From the NCBI GenBank assembly GCA_037833965.1, contig AP031356.1:16328501-16392500 (forward strand): 64,000 nucleotides of DNA, written 5' to 3'. Below the pieces are notes generated by a model. It made no database searches. It was not told the DNA's origin and saw nothing but the letters and a program-made list of their open reading frames with translations. Source of the stretch: Marchantia polymorpha subsp. ruderalis. Lineage: Eukaryota; Streptophyta; Marchantiopsida; Marchantiales; Marchantiaceae. Of the stretch, positions 1 through 12,800 are shown in pieces. Position numbers and translations under genes: made by a program. Numbering within the stretch: position 1 is the stretch's first letter; the number at the start of each line of letters is the position of its first letter.

Positions 1-335
1 GTCCCGGGAGCAGAGCCGGTGGCCTCCCCTTTGCCTGGGACGGGATGGGCTTCTGGACTCTTCGACGATTGATAAGGAGGCTGTGGGGTCCCGTACGATG
101 GAATCCCGTAATCTCTTACACCATATCCTGCCTCGATCTTCCCGAGCTTGCCCCTACCGACCAACGCTGCTCCTCGTCTTACCCCAGCCTTACGCAATTG
201 AAGTTGACCTCCTGGCAGCAGCAACTGGCACTGCAACCCCTGCTGCCCACACAAGAATTCGCTAGCGGCGGATCCAGAAACAGAGCGCGAAGATTTGAGA
301 GAAATCGCAGGCAGGCACAGACTTCCCAGGGCCAT
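1..335 (-). CDS. N-terminal part of a possible plastid-targeted protein (partial)
   Basis: Reading the minus strand from an ATG at 335-333, the frame stays open for about 111 codons to the left window edge, so the gene continues outside. The start has a strong plant context (ACCATGGCC). The N-terminus (MALGSLCLPAISLKSS...) is rich in Ser, Ala and Leu with basic residues and almost no acidic residues for about 65 positions, which is what chloroplast transit peptides look like; a mature-like segment with GKIEAGYGVRDYG and a Pro/Ser/Gly-rich stretch follows. I do not recognise the family. A GTAAGA at about 182-177 could be a donor, but the frame is open on both sides, so no intron is required there. 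The plastid location is inferred from composition only. The other frames over this stretch are probably shadows. Confidence 0.55.
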   Translation of the reverse strand, partial: MALGSLCLPAISLKSSRSVSGSAASEFLCGQQGLQCQLLLPGGQLQLRKAGVRRGAALVGRGKLGKIEAGYGVRDYGIPSYGTPQPPYQSSKSPEAHPVPGKGEATGSAPG

Positions 336-600
336 GGTCGCACGCAACTCGTCTCTGCTTCTCCCTTCCTCCTCTTGTTCTTCTCCTCCACCACCACTTC
401 CTCCTCCTCCTCCTTCCTGTTCCTCAGCTTGCCACTTTCTTTAATGAACTTCTTTTCTTTCCAACCAACGGACGTTCCTCCCTGCGGGGCCTTCAATCCT
501 GCGTCGTCCACTCCATCCCTCTATCGCAATCCGACCTTTTCCCGAACTTGACCCGGCAGCTAATCCCTGTTATAGCTTGTTCAGCTCGAACTGATTGGCT
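336..600 (-). promoter_or_regulatory. Probable 5' UTR and core promoter of the gene at 1-335
   Basis: On the minus strand the 200 bases before the ATG are strongly purine (GA) rich, as in many plant leaders. Further up there is a TATA-like CTATAA (575-570) and a CCAAT box (598-594). The TATA-like box is weak and the transcription start is inferred, not seen. Confidence 0.3.
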
Positions 601-628
601 TTCTCTTCACGTAACTGCTGATTACCAG

Positions 629-682
629 GCATTAGGGACAATGCTAATTACATGCAAATGACTATTAGCTGTTCCCTAATGC
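629..682. repeat. Short hairpin
   Basis: GCATTAGGGACAATGCTAAT at 629-648 is nearly complementary to ATTAGCTGTTCCCTAATGC at 664-682, leaving a 15-base loop. It may be a small foldback remnant or a cruciform; nothing links it to a microRNA. Confidence 0.4.
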
Positions 683-1567
683 GCATGTTATGGACCTGGC
701 CGATGTCCCGAATCAATTTTCACCTTCGCTGTCCCGTGATTTTAATCATCGTCGTGGACAAATATGTCTCGATGGTTGCCTCAGTACATTACTTACGAAG
801 ACAGATCTTATATTTAGCTAATTGTGCATGCCTTCATGATTGCCATATGGCCGACGAGTGTGATCTTCGGACAAGTGTGTGGATAGACTCCGCTGGATGC
901 TGTATGAGTTGCAGGAAGTAAAAGATTGTTCGGCTGAAGTGAAAACGACAGTCTTGCCGGAGAATTCCTACGTATACTGTGCCAGTATGCCAAATATTGA
1001 GAAGCAAGTCTTCAGTCTATCTGCAGAGAAATGACTTTGCATTATGTGTCTTTGCATTCTAAGTGTAAATTGGATGCCACAAGACTACGTAGCAGGAAAG
1101 ACAGACCATCACAATTTCTACATGTTGTTGTGAGTTAGCATGGGATCAACCATGTATGATTGAGACTTATGACAGCTCGGCATCAATTGAAGGGATTACT
1201 GACATGACATATTGCTACATAATATCTTCATACTTTTGTTCTGGTGATCATTGTGAGTGCCAAGTGAGATGATCATGTTATGCAAAGAGTCTGAAAATTT
1301 AAAATTTAAAAACAGACACATCGTTATAGTTTAGTAGATGATAACACTTGTGTTGTATAGTAGAAGCTAACTCATCCTTTCCTTTCCTTTCTTAACGCTG
1401 CAAATGTATCCACATGTCCTTTCAATATTAAGATGTAACTGTGGCCACCATCAAACAATGACATATATATATATATATATATATATCATTTTAATTAAAA
1501 AAATATGTTTTGCAAAATATGTACTGTACGTTGTTTTGTTTATTGTAATTCCCTGAGTGAATTAAAA
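683..1567. other. Non-coding spacer with an AT microsatellite
   Basis: No convincing coding frame. An (AT)n run lies at about 1462-1487. The rest is moderately AT-rich unique-looking sequence. Confidence 0.4.
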
Positions 1568-1712
1568 ACGAGTGTAGTGATTTTAGTGTATATACACCCA
1601 ACACACACCCACACAGTTTTAGTGATATACACCCAAAAAATATCACGCGGTTTAAACTGCGTGGGTGTGTGTTGGTGTATATACACCAAAATCAATATCA
1701 CCGTTAAAACCT
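1568..1712. mobile_element. Foldback (MITE-like) palindromic element
   Basis: The left arm (about 1568-1620) and right arm (about 1651-1712) are close inverted copies. A core such as GTGTATATACACC is itself palindromic and is followed by a CACACCCAC tract in one arm and its complement in the other. The spacer is about 30 bases. Because of the symmetry both strands encode similar peptides (VYIHPTHTH-like), so the short frames here are not genes. No clear target-site duplication was found, so the exact ends and the superfamily are unknown. Confidence 0.6.
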
Positions 1713-1739
1713 TGAAAAAAATCATTGTTTGATAATTCA

Positions 1740-4380
1740 TGTTGAACATTAATAACCTGAAAGAAAATAAAATTACATAACTCACATATGAGGTCTACTT
1801 TTTTATACATACATTTAATTGAGACATATGCATGTCAACATTACGAATTGATCAAACATCATACATATTTTTGCACTATTATATTGGTTAAAACATATAT
1901 ATATATATATATAATGTTTTTATAAATTTTAAAAAATATAATTTCATGAAAAATGGAGATTTAAAAAAAAAATTGAAATTATGAATTGATTAAAAGATCA
2001 AATAAAGTATTTCAAATTGAAATTTCTAAGCAAAAAAATATATCGAATGATTGAATTTGGATCATGAAGCTATGACCTCAATATCAAATAAGATCAATAT
2101 TTATGTTGCATTCTTAAATCATGTTTATTAATTGAATGAAAATATATCAAATGAATGAAGATAAATTTTCAACATTATATAAATCTATATACAAGTAAAA
2201 ATCATATTTAAATAAAATTTGTTGAATTTTATATAATTTTTGTCACATTGCGTCATATGATATGACTAATTTTTTATGACTCAATTCAAATAAATTATGC
2301 AATTATAATCAAACATCAACATGCTTTGGATGAAAAGAGTAAAAAAAATTAATATATAATATGAAAATTTCCATCTATTTTAATTCTAACATTTAAGTCA
2401 TCTATAAGTATGAATATGAAAAATAATTTGAAAGTGTATATGAGGTCCACACAGATTGATAAATGAAAAACGTAGATTTCAACGTTTTGCTAAAATCTAG
2501 AATTTTTTATTTACTTTTGATTTGTCTATCTCACATGAAATAATTCTCATGTACATTGTTTGTAGAGCTATTTTTTGTAACTTTCATGATATTCATCTGG
2601 TTTAAGTTCATTGTTGAGGTTGTTTTTGGTTTTATTTGATCAGATAGATATTACTTTTGATTCACAGGACTAAATCAAAGACTTAGTGATTTGAACGTAG
2701 AAAGATAATGGAAAACTTCAATTAGGTGAGATTTAATCACATTGCAAAAAAGATTATGCTTTAGGATAAAAACCTATAGTTAAGATTGAAAATTGAAAAT
2801 ACTTCATTATTATAATATTTATTATATAAATTTCAAAAATAGTATCAACCTTATGCTGAGATTTCATTAAGTGTGTTGCTGCTGTGAATAGAGCAGTTTC
2901 TTATTTAAATGCTACATGTATCATTCAAACTTCAATAAATCTAAGTTTAATATTTTTTTGTTTTCATTCTTATTTTTTCTAAATTGATGTAATATGCTCA
3001 TGGGTTTTGTTGTAAATTGAAAACTAAACAAAATATAAGTTATAAAGCACATGCTACAAATTGAAAAAATTCATTGCACTCTAATGTGTTTTATTATGAT
3101 GTAAGAACAGCTAAAAATCAAAATGGCTAATAAAGTAATATGTGCATAAGATGAAGTATTAAATTGTTGTCCATACAAGTGGATATAAAGTGATCTTAAA
3201 TATTACTGTAAAATAATTTCAAAAGATATGAAAACTATTGTTACCTATGTTTCAATAAAGACAGAAAGAGTAGCTCAATTAAAAAAATATTAAATATAGA
3301 ATCATAAAGATGAAAAAAATCTATAATGATTGTTTTGCATCAATAACAAGCAAATAGATCTTTACACGAAAAAGCAAAAGTGACGTGTTTTGCCTTGTAA
3401 GTTACATCCACAAGAACACACATATAATTTTTAGCGCGACTAGTCTCCTCGTCACGCTAAGTAGTATAGCAAAGACACAGCTAGTTCATCCGAAACCCTA
3501 AAGCGTAATGTCATGTTACATTAAAAGCATAGTCTCCAACTAGGATTACATATAACAATGTTTCTCTTTAACAAAGATGGAAGTACCAGCAAACTTCTTA
3601 GTCTATAATGAGTTTGCAAAAAGTTTTTAAATAAACCTAACAATAGTTTTGTTTTAAATTTAAAGTTCATATTAAGCCATAGCCAAATGAAGATTTAGAA
3701 AAATATATAGATGTAACGAAAATTTGTTAGTAAATTTACTTTTGCAAAACTTGCATAGTAACACAATGTTCTACTAAAGCTCTTCAAGATAATAACTTTG
3801 ATCAATGCATTAGTTAAATTGAATATACCGTCAATCTTAATTAGTCTAATCCTTTCACATGAATTGCATGTCAATAAAATTATATATGATGTTGATGTTT
3901 CACTCTACTCTTTGTCATTTGATTTTTATTGTCCATTATTTGATTTGCAACAAGATGCACTTTGATTATGCACATCAACGCATTCTGTGATTTTGTTATC
4001 GATATACAAATTTTGAAGAGAAGATTACTGTGAGAAAAAGGTTCTTCATATTCTAAGTTAATTGCTTGTATCATACTGGTCATTATCACGTGTCTGGCTT
4101 CATCATGATAAAGAAACAATCACTTAGAAAGAGGTTGTAAGTGATTTAACTGACAACTGACAACTTACAATAAAAGATGATGTTGTCATCTTCTATTGTA
4201 TTATATCACATAATTTTCTTCTTGTACGGCACTGAATGTGATTTAGATAAGTCATTTCAAAAAATGACAAGAACAATAAACATTTTGGATCTAAAGATAC
4301 ATCCAAACATATGAATAAATCCATAAAAAAAGACGGTGATATGTTGTAATGTGGCAAGAGGGTCACGTAAAAAAAAACTG
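1740..4380. other. AT-rich non-coding block
   Basis: About 2.6 kb of very AT-rich sequence with poly-A and poly-T runs and an (AT)n run at about 1892-1912. I see no coding frame of note, no RNA gene and no terminal repeats. It may be old decayed transposon sequence or ordinary intergenic DNA. Confidence 0.5.
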
Positions 4381-4954
4381 ACATATAACGACCTGGCTCG
4401 ACAGAGGGCCGTTATAGGTCAGAGTGAAAGACGTTGTGAACTCTAATAAGTGTATCAAGCCGAAAGCTCAATGGACCAATAACCTCATTAACTGTAAATT
4501 TTGCAGATCAATCATCAAGATTCCTACTAGGCTTGATGGTCTGTATATGCCATAAGCTCAAGTAAACCTTGTCTTTAACCTTATACGTTGACGAAGCGTT
4601 CCGAGAACAATTACTCTATATTTTTTGGTCTTGTTGTGTCTTTGCCATCTATGATTGTGCCCATTCTGTGATAGCTTTAACTTTTGCAACAATAACATCT
4701 GCCTTTTGAATTGGAGACTTGGGGTTTGCATAAGCAACAACATCCGTCTGAGGGTCTATAGTCTGTAACGGGTAATCGTGGCCTAGAAAGCTAGGACTTA
4801 CACCCGTAGATGTGAAGTCTCGTCTGTTTAGCGCTAGATGTACTACTAGTAGCCATTCAGCCTAGTCGTCTTGCGCCCTATTAATCCATTGATAGAGAAG
4901 AATCTCAGCCTTAATGTGTACCCGTTCCGTAGAGCCGTTAATGTGAGGGTGAAA

Positions 4955-7440
4955 AGTCGCACGACGCTCAAGATCTCGTAACTGCAACCACTTCTGCGTC
5001 TCGACCTGCCATAATACAAACCCTTGCAAACACTGGTTCAACGTCTTGGTCAAGACATCGTTTGTCTACTCCGCTAATTGTCTATTCTTCTCCTCCGCCT
5101 CCGACTGTTTTGCCTCCGATTCACATAACTGCTCCTCGGCTTGCGATCTTTGAGACCTCAACTCATTGCACTAGGCCTCTAGCTTCTCTATCAACTCCTG
5201 GTCTGCAATCTTAGCAGCTTCACACTATGCCAGATCTTTCATCTTCGCTGCCAGCTTGGCTGCATGCTCCTCTTTCTTCCTCTCCGAAGCTATCGTCAGT
5301 TCGTCAACTCTTTGCGACTCTGCGTTGAAGGCGGTCCGGGACGCTTCCAGCCTATCATGGAGATCCACAGTCGCACACCTCGCGACCTCAATGTCGTCAC
5401 GAAGACCCTCACAGGTCTTTTCCAAATACCTCCACTTATCTACTTCCTCGGCCAATCTTTTCCAAAGTATCTCGTACTTCGCCTCTGTCTCCTATAAATC
5501 TCGTTCCTTCGCTGCAGCTGCGGATGTTGCAGCCACCTTTGCCCGCGTCCTATTACGTACTAGCTCCACGTAAGATCAGTTGTTGGTGATTCCTGCAAAC
5601 TTCTCACGCTTGCGGTCGAGATACAGAAGTAACAGGAGCACTTGCTCACACAGCACGTCTGCGGCATTGAATACTTGCGACTCTATCTACTCCGCCGAAG
5701 GATTTTTGCCCGTTTCCAATATGACTCTCATGGTGGACGTCCGTGGTGACACCACCTTCTATGGTGCAGACGTCTCTCCTACTACGTCTTCTATGATCCT
5801 CTCAGCGACCTTCTCCAAGGCCACAGGGTCTTCCTTGGTGTCCGATGACACTACCAATACTTCAGCTGGCTTCTCCAAAGTAATCATCATCCTAATACCC
5901 GTTGAAAGAATTGGATCTCGTCCTGGAGGTACTTACTCCGTCATGATAGCCTTAACTTTCTCCTTCCTTGTGATCCGGCTTGACACTACTGGCGTAGAGC
6001 TCATCGCAGAAGTCCGAAGGTCCATCTTCACTAGCACTTCCTTCTCTCTTACGACAGTCTTTTCATTCCACTCTATTCCAGCTTCTAGGTTAGGACGTCC
6101 TCGCGGTATAGCAGCCCTACTCTCCGTGCTGTTGTCTGCTTCCAGTATCAATCGCCTTGCTTTCATCTTCGTTCTAGCCCGAGCATTGGGCGATCTAAGC
6201 TTGATGGGTGATTCCTTCGTACACGTTCTTCAGTTACAGCGACCTCCTTAGTCTTCCTTTTCTTAAGTGGCCGTTCTTCCTGTCTACCCCTTGATCGTTC
6301 TACACTCCACGGAGGCGAATCAATTTGCTCGTTCTCTGGATCAGTATTGACATTGTTGGCACTTACAACCTATTCTCCTTCCTGCGCGTGAGTTTGCATT
6401 GGAAACTCCCTCCTCTCTGCAGCAGTTAGCAATCCCATACCCCTATAGAAATTAATCAAGAACGGGGACAGGTAATTGGCTGATCATCCTGAAGTACTCC
6501 AATGTGTTGTCGAGTGGCAGTCCAGAAGATGCGCGCTCCGAGAATACAATCTCCTCGCAGTGCTCGTTCCACGAACTCAACCTGCCAAGTCATCATATAT
6601 GTGGTCCGAGCAGGTCGGACCACATATCTGCATTAACGCCATCGCCACATTTCTTCTAAACCGATCTTGGTACCAAATGGTCCGATATCCATTCTTGCCT
6701 GTGCGCGGGTGCTTAAACAAAGCTACGTAGGACTTTTCTTCTGCTCGCGTTACCTTGACACTCTCACTGTCGAAGATAAGGTCGCCATCATCTCCTGCGC
6801 AACTCCCCAAGACTTTTGTCCAATCCCAAATTTGCCAAGTCTCAGGATTTCTACGATAGCCCGGTGGCTTTGGTACGCCATTGTTATCCCACTCCTGCAT
6901 CATTGACGTACATACTCAATTCCAGCCCCAGAGCAAGAAATCCATCTTCGCAAGAATCAATTTACCACGATAAGCCCTCAAGCCTGACTCAAAAACTCTC
7001 AGTGTAGTCAATCGAATCGAACGCCCCATAGCTGCTTACTCTCGCTCGAGCTTCCGCATCACATGCTCTCGTCAATTGCGATAAAGTGATCGTGAAATAT
7101 GGGAACCAAGCTCGCGTTTACCCCGCCGTTGCAACGGTATGCCCAACTCATGCGAAATTGAAGGTGCCGCCATTCAAATTTCTTTTCCGTGCAGCGCCAT
7201 CTTTTACTTCACTAGAAATCTTTTGCCGTATGGGTTCCATAGAAAACTCCGAGGTCGTCATTTCCGAATATCTAATACCGCCCTAGGTATTCGGAGAAGT
7301 TGAGTCTTCGCCCATTCTTCCGTCACCTAAGTCTTCTTGATCCGTTCCTTCGGATTATGATCTTATCGAACTCCGGAGGCAGAGCTTTTCTACTGACGAT
7401 CCTTCGGACTTCCTATTCCTACTTAGCATTTATAGTAAAA
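4955..7440 (-). mobile_element. Coiled-coil-ORF element, copy 1, inserted in the gypsy integrase
   Basis: Both sides of this block are integrase sequence of the same gypsy copy, so the block arrived later. Minus-strand frames encode a segment with IWDWTKVLGSCAGDDGDL (about 6850-6750), then a FYRGMGLL segment (about 6450), a basic linker, and a C-terminal coiled coil (about 5455-5060) ending near LQGFVLWQV. Each part has a counterpart in the same order in the copy at 15286-18595, so the two are one family. The copy is broken in many places and shorter than copy 2 at the coiled-coil end. No reverse transcriptase or transposase motif is visible. The boundary near 4955 follows from the switch of homology; the boundary near 7440 is approximate. 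Confidence 0.65.
6597..6627. repeat. Perfect 13-bp inverted repeat
   Basis: ATATGTGGTCCGA (6597-6609) and its exact complement TCGGACCACATAT (6615-6627) are separated by 5 bases. It lies within copy 1 of the coiled-coil-ORF element and is not obvious in copy 2. Confidence 0.6.
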
Positions 7441-9827
7441 AGGGTTATTCTCTTCTAATCTAATTACTACTTCCTCAAAAGTTAAAACTTGCATGGATTT
7501 TACTTCCTAACTACTCTATTTCTGAAAAAACGAAAAAACTGCACTATCACAATGAACACCACAATCGTGTCAAAGCCATTGCTCAAAGAAAGAGGTTTGA
7601 TAAAGTCAAATGACATCTCCTGCCATTGCTGCAAAGAAACCAGGAGTGGACGTAACAGACCTTGCTTAGATCTCTCCACACCTTGGATGTTCACAAATTC
7701 CACAATTATGGACGAATCGCTCTATGATGTCCTCTAAGTTTAGCCAAAAGAACTCTCGTGATACAATTGCAATTGTTCCATTTTTACAAGAATGGCATGT
7801 AAGTGCTAAATCATGAAGCTTCTGAACGATAGCGGTTTTTAACGGCTGGTAATTAGGCACCCAAAGTCTACCGCGGAATCGTAAATACCCATTGTCATTT
7901 ACAAGCCAATGACACCTTTATTGGAGAAGAAAGTATGGTTGGAAAAACCTTTTTTCCCTGCCGGACTACAGCCTTGAGCCGCTGAAAGTCTTTGTTTTGA
8001 TACTTTCCTTCTTCCCATAGTGTCTTCAACTGATGTGTAAAAGAGTTTTCAATTGTTGTTGGCGCCGCAACTACTGATGCTAGCCGAATAGTATTTCCTT
8101 GAATCATGTTGTTAGGAATGAGTTGAGCCATCCTATAGTCAAGCCATTCATCCCTCTCCTCTGGCGTGTCTTGATCCCTCCTAGTAAGAGCATCTAGAAG
8201 GTCTCCTTGTGTACTAGGTCAATATTTAATCACCGGATTGAATTTGCTCAAGATTAGTTGCCAACGCATCTGACTTTCAGATAGCTTGCGTACGGTGGAG
8301 AAATACTCTAAGTTCTTGTAGTCCATAAGAACCGTAAACTCAACGCTCTTTAGCTCAGCTTACCATTCCTCAAGACAGCGGATGATAGCTAACATCTACT
8401 TATTATAGATTGGGTAGTTGCATTCTACTGATGAGTGCTTCTTTGAAAAGAAGACTACCGGCCGTAACACATCACCGTGAACCTACGAGAGCATTTCACC
8501 AGAGCAATAGCCAGGTGAGTCTGTTTCTAATATTGTTTTGTGGTCTGGATCAAATTATGCAAGTATTGGTGCTTCCACAAAGGCTTGCTTAAGCGGTTTT
8601 AAGGCCTCGTCTGTCTCCTTGGTCCAACTAAAAGCCATGTCCATTTTGATCAATTCATAAAGAGCAGCTGCAATCTGCGAGAAATCCTTAATAAAGCGTT
8701 GATAAAAGTTGGCAAATCCAATAAAACCAAGAACAACCTTAGCACTTGTCAGGGCCTTCCAATCCATAATTGCTTGAAATTTAGCCGAATTCATCTGTAG
8801 CCCCTTTCCTGCCTCGATAATAAATCCGAGATACCTCACAACTGTATCTCAAACTCGCATTTATCAATATCAAGCTGTAGCCCTACGTCTTGAAGCTTTT
8901 GAAGCACCTTATAGACGTGCTCACGATGCTGCTCACAGTTCCCATTTGTAAAGACCAATATATCGTCGATATAAGTAAAGACAAAGTCATCCAAGAACTC
9001 TTGAAGCGTACGGTTGATATAGCATTGAAAGGTGCTTGTAGCGTTTGCAAGACAAAAGGGGATAACAAGTCACTTGAACAAGCCGAAACGGGTATTAAAA
9101 GCTGTCTTCCACTCGTCATCTTCTTTAATCGGTATCTTATGAAAGCCAATAATCACATCCAACTTTGTGAACCATTTAGCTTTTCCCAATCGGCCGTAGG
9201 GTCTTGTTGATAAGAGATAAATGATAACAATCTTTACGAGTAAGCTTGTTCAAAGCTCTATAATCGCATCAAAACCGCAAGCCGCCTCCTGATTTTTGTA
9301 CCAAGAGGACTGGCGCCGCTACGGAGTAGTTGCTGACTTGAATGAACTCCTTGTTCAATAACTCTATCAACGTCTTACGGAGCACCAATAGCTTGTTCCG
9401 TGACATGTTATAGAGAGGTCCCCAAAGAACAATATCAACTGACACATTTGCCGTCTCTAAGAGCTCAACAACGTGGTCAACTCTTTCTCGGTGTGAAGGT
9501 AATTTGTTTGCGTGTCTCCTATCAAATATTGGAAAAAGTTTCAAACTAATCCAGCCAGGCAGCTTTGTTTGTGAATCCGTGTACTTCTTTTTTGCCTATG
9601 CTTTGTTGATATTTGTAAGACTAGCCGTAAAAATCTATAGCCTTCTTTTCCGGGCTATGAAAAGTTGAATGTGTTTGCAGTAACCAGTTTGTGATCGTAA
9701 GGGTTCTCTTCAAGCTCGCTATAGACTTCTAGGCTTGAATCTTGAAATATCAAACATACTTTTGAGGCGTCAAGCAAGGCGCGTGTCAACCAAAGCCATG
9801 ACTTCCAAATATCATATTGTAACCCTT

Positions 9828-12800
9828 GATCCAGTCTCCATCACTAACTCCATCATGCTTCTAGTGTTTGGTTGCCAACACAATGGCTAAGTCTTGCCGT
9901 TTTATCCTGTGATAATTTTGTTCTGCCGCCACCAACTTTTGAAAATAGAGAGCAACTGGATGTCATCCATCCTCACATTCTTGCTAAAGTATGCCACCTA
10001 TCGTTGTGCCTTATGCGTAAGTAGCCAACTTGATATAACGGTTAGAATCATACCACTTGATGACAGATGTGTGTAACAAAGCATCTTTCAATGCTTAAAA
10101 AGCTAACTCTTGAGTTGTTCTCCATCTTCATTTTTGAACTTTTTCTAACATGAAAGTCAAGGTCTGAGCTAGGCGAGCAAAACCTTTCAAAAATCTACGA
10201 TAGAATCCATTGAACCCTAAAAAGCTCTTCAGTTGAGTTTGATCCTTAGGTGCTGTCTAATTGTGAATAACATCTATCTTCTCACTCATTATTTGAATAC
10301 ATGTGGTTGTAACTTTATGATCCAAGTAATCTATTTTTGATTTACCACATTCACATTTTGAAGCTTTGGCATCCAATTGATTGTCTCTCTGAACTTGAAG
10401 TACCTCCCATAAATGACATCTATAATCACTCAAAGTTTTGCAATACATCAATATATCGCCTAGAAAAACAATAACTGATTTATAGTAAATAAAGAAAAAA
10501 GATATCGTTCATCAATTCCATGAATATAGTTGGTGCATTAGTGAAACCAAAACGCATCACTAAATACTCAAAGTAACCATACTTAGTACAAAAACTATCT
10601 TATGAACATCTTCAACTGCAATTTGAATTTCATTGTAGCGGCTTCTCAAATCTAGCTTGGTAAAGTAATTTGCTCCTTGAAGTTGATCAAACAAAACATT
10701 CATACAAAGTAATAGAAATTTGTATTTCAACGTTTGTTGATTCAACCCTTGGTAATCAATGCATGGTCTCATGGATCCATCTTTTTTCTTCACAAAGAAC
10801 ACTAGAGCTTTATAAGGTGAAACACTTGGTGGAATGAATCCCTTGGTCAAGATCTCCTCCACTTGAGCTTTACATTGTTCCAATTCGTTTGGAGCGAAAC
10901 AATATGGAGCTTTGCAAGTTGGTGTGCATCCAAGTATTACCTCAATCTTGTGATCTTCTCGCCTCTTTGGTGGTAATCCTACAGGTAAATCATCTAGAAA
11001 AACATCTTTATACTCCATAAAAATGTCGTTCAATGACTTCGAGTTGTAAAGTTTGTACGTGGATTCAAGATCTCTTATAAGTCCAAGGAAAAATATATCA
11101 TTTCTAGAAATGAATATTTTATCCATCACAAAAAGAGATAAATTATTATTTTGAGATTTATTTCTATCTCCATAGATCATCTATCACTACTTGTAATCAC
11201 CTTTTGTCTCCAATCTACCTCCGAGTTATATTGTTCTATCTATGGCATTCCAAGGATGACATCATATTGAGCTAAGCAAATTACTCTTCATTCAACGCTC
11301 TCCTTGTGGATAATCTATGGATAATTCTACACCTTGAGGTTTTGTTTCTATCACTTTAGTTTGCTCATTTGACAATTCAACTTCCTCATTCACGTCCTTC
11401 ATCAACATCAAACCTAATTTCATAGCAACATTCTTTGAAAGAAAAATCTTTGATGTTCAAGGATCAATTAGAATTCTCACCTTATGTCTTTCCATCAAAC
11501 CATCTGTGACAATGAATTCAACTTGATTATTACTTCTTCCATGAGCTTCTAACCATTGACTTCTTCCAATCTCGCATTTTTTTTGTTTTGTGGAAGGTCG
11601 CGATGCAAGTTTACTAATGATTTTTGTTTCTCGAAACTTCTTCTCCAACCTTTTCATACTGGATCTCTTTCATATTGTTGAACGATCATCGTTGTATGGA
11701 CCGTCCTCCTTGTGATGCCGGTCAAATTTGGTAAAACTTGGTAATGTGTCCCATTCATCCACATGCATAGCACTGATGATTGTCACGAATTCTCACTTCT
11801 CCTCGAATCATTCCATTATTTGCATAAACTTCTTGCAAATTTGGAACTCTTGGTCGCCAAACCTCACCTTCAAATCTTGGGGTTGGTTTTGTTGCTGATG
11901 CAAAACCTTTTCGAAGGATTCTCAACTCCATCGATGTTGGACTCGTAAGACCGGATGTTGTATGTGTAAATAGAACTAGAAGTAGCCAAGGAGTTAATCA
12001 TGATTAGTTTAGTTATGACTAAGTCTAGCTAGTTATAACTAATTTTATCAAGTTATAACTATGTTTATCTATAATGTATTTACTTGGCGGAATAACGAAA
12101 GAGATTCTACAACATTTTAGTGAGCACTTCTATTTTGTCTTGTACAAAAGTCTGGATTCCAAGAGAAAATACTTTTGACTTCAAGTTTAGTTTTGATTGG
12201 TTTGACTAAATAATGGAGACTTCATTGGTTAGACTAACTCAAATGTTGACTTAGTGGCAAGTGGAGGTTCTAGAAGTTGAAAAAGAACAAATGTCATGTC
12301 GCCACCTCAATCTAGGAATTAGTAAACATCTAGAAGGTTTATGAAGTGAATGACATATTACCATGTAGTGAAACCTAATCAAAGTTATTACAATTTATCT
12401 ATCTAAAAGTAAGTTAGATAAAAATTACAATTTGTTACTATGGTAAATTTTCAATTAGTATAGATAGAGACATAGAGAAGAGACTCTAAAACAAGTTTAA
12501 AAAGTTCATGTGTAGAGACTTGTTTCATATACAAAAGAGTGACGATTTTCAATATCTTGAAGTGTCGATGTGTGTGTGAATCGGAGTCATTGAAAGATTA
12601 TGTGAAAGGATGTTTGACCTAGGAGTATGAGGAGTAATCCTACTAATCTAGAACCATGATGAGCTACCGGAAAGCCATCCGTGATAAACCTAAGTGAGAG
12701 TCAACCCGAAGGTTGCAAGTCAAATGGATCTTGAAAATTGCTTGCTTGTTCATCGTTTGGACATCATAAGCACCTGAAATAATTGAGAAATTGCGATTGC

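Larger units (their letters stand above)
4385..9828 (-). mobile_element. Degraded Ty3/gypsy retrotransposon of fungal type (Tcn1-like?)
   Basis: Minus-strand pol remnants occur in the normal order: reverse transcriptase (about 9540-8850, with the phrase WGPLYNMSR followed by APVLLVQKSGGGLRF), a segment with YLGFIIEAGKG and GFANFYQRFI (8840-8555), RNase H remains, an integrase zinc-binding region (about 7860-7670), the start of the integrase core (7700-7500), more integrase core (about 4955-4745) and an integrase C-terminal part with HNVFHSDL (about 4700-4385). These phrases are those I associate with fungal Ty3/gypsy elements rather than the common plant clades; Tcn1-like gypsy elements shared by fungi and non-seed plants are known. 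The copy is old and broken many times, has no visible LTRs, and contains a later insertion at about 4955-7440. No chromodomain was seen. Confidence 0.75.

Noticed and set aside
45-551. Plus-strand 168-codon frame at the left edge
   Set aside because: Its first part is opposite the better minus-strand frame that starts at 335, and the rest is low-complexity Ser/Phe/Leu sequence from a pyrimidine-rich stretch.
1505-1785. Frames of 75 and 81 codons on both strands
   Set aside because: Both translate the same palindrome and give similar peptides; the signal is the foldback element, not a gene.
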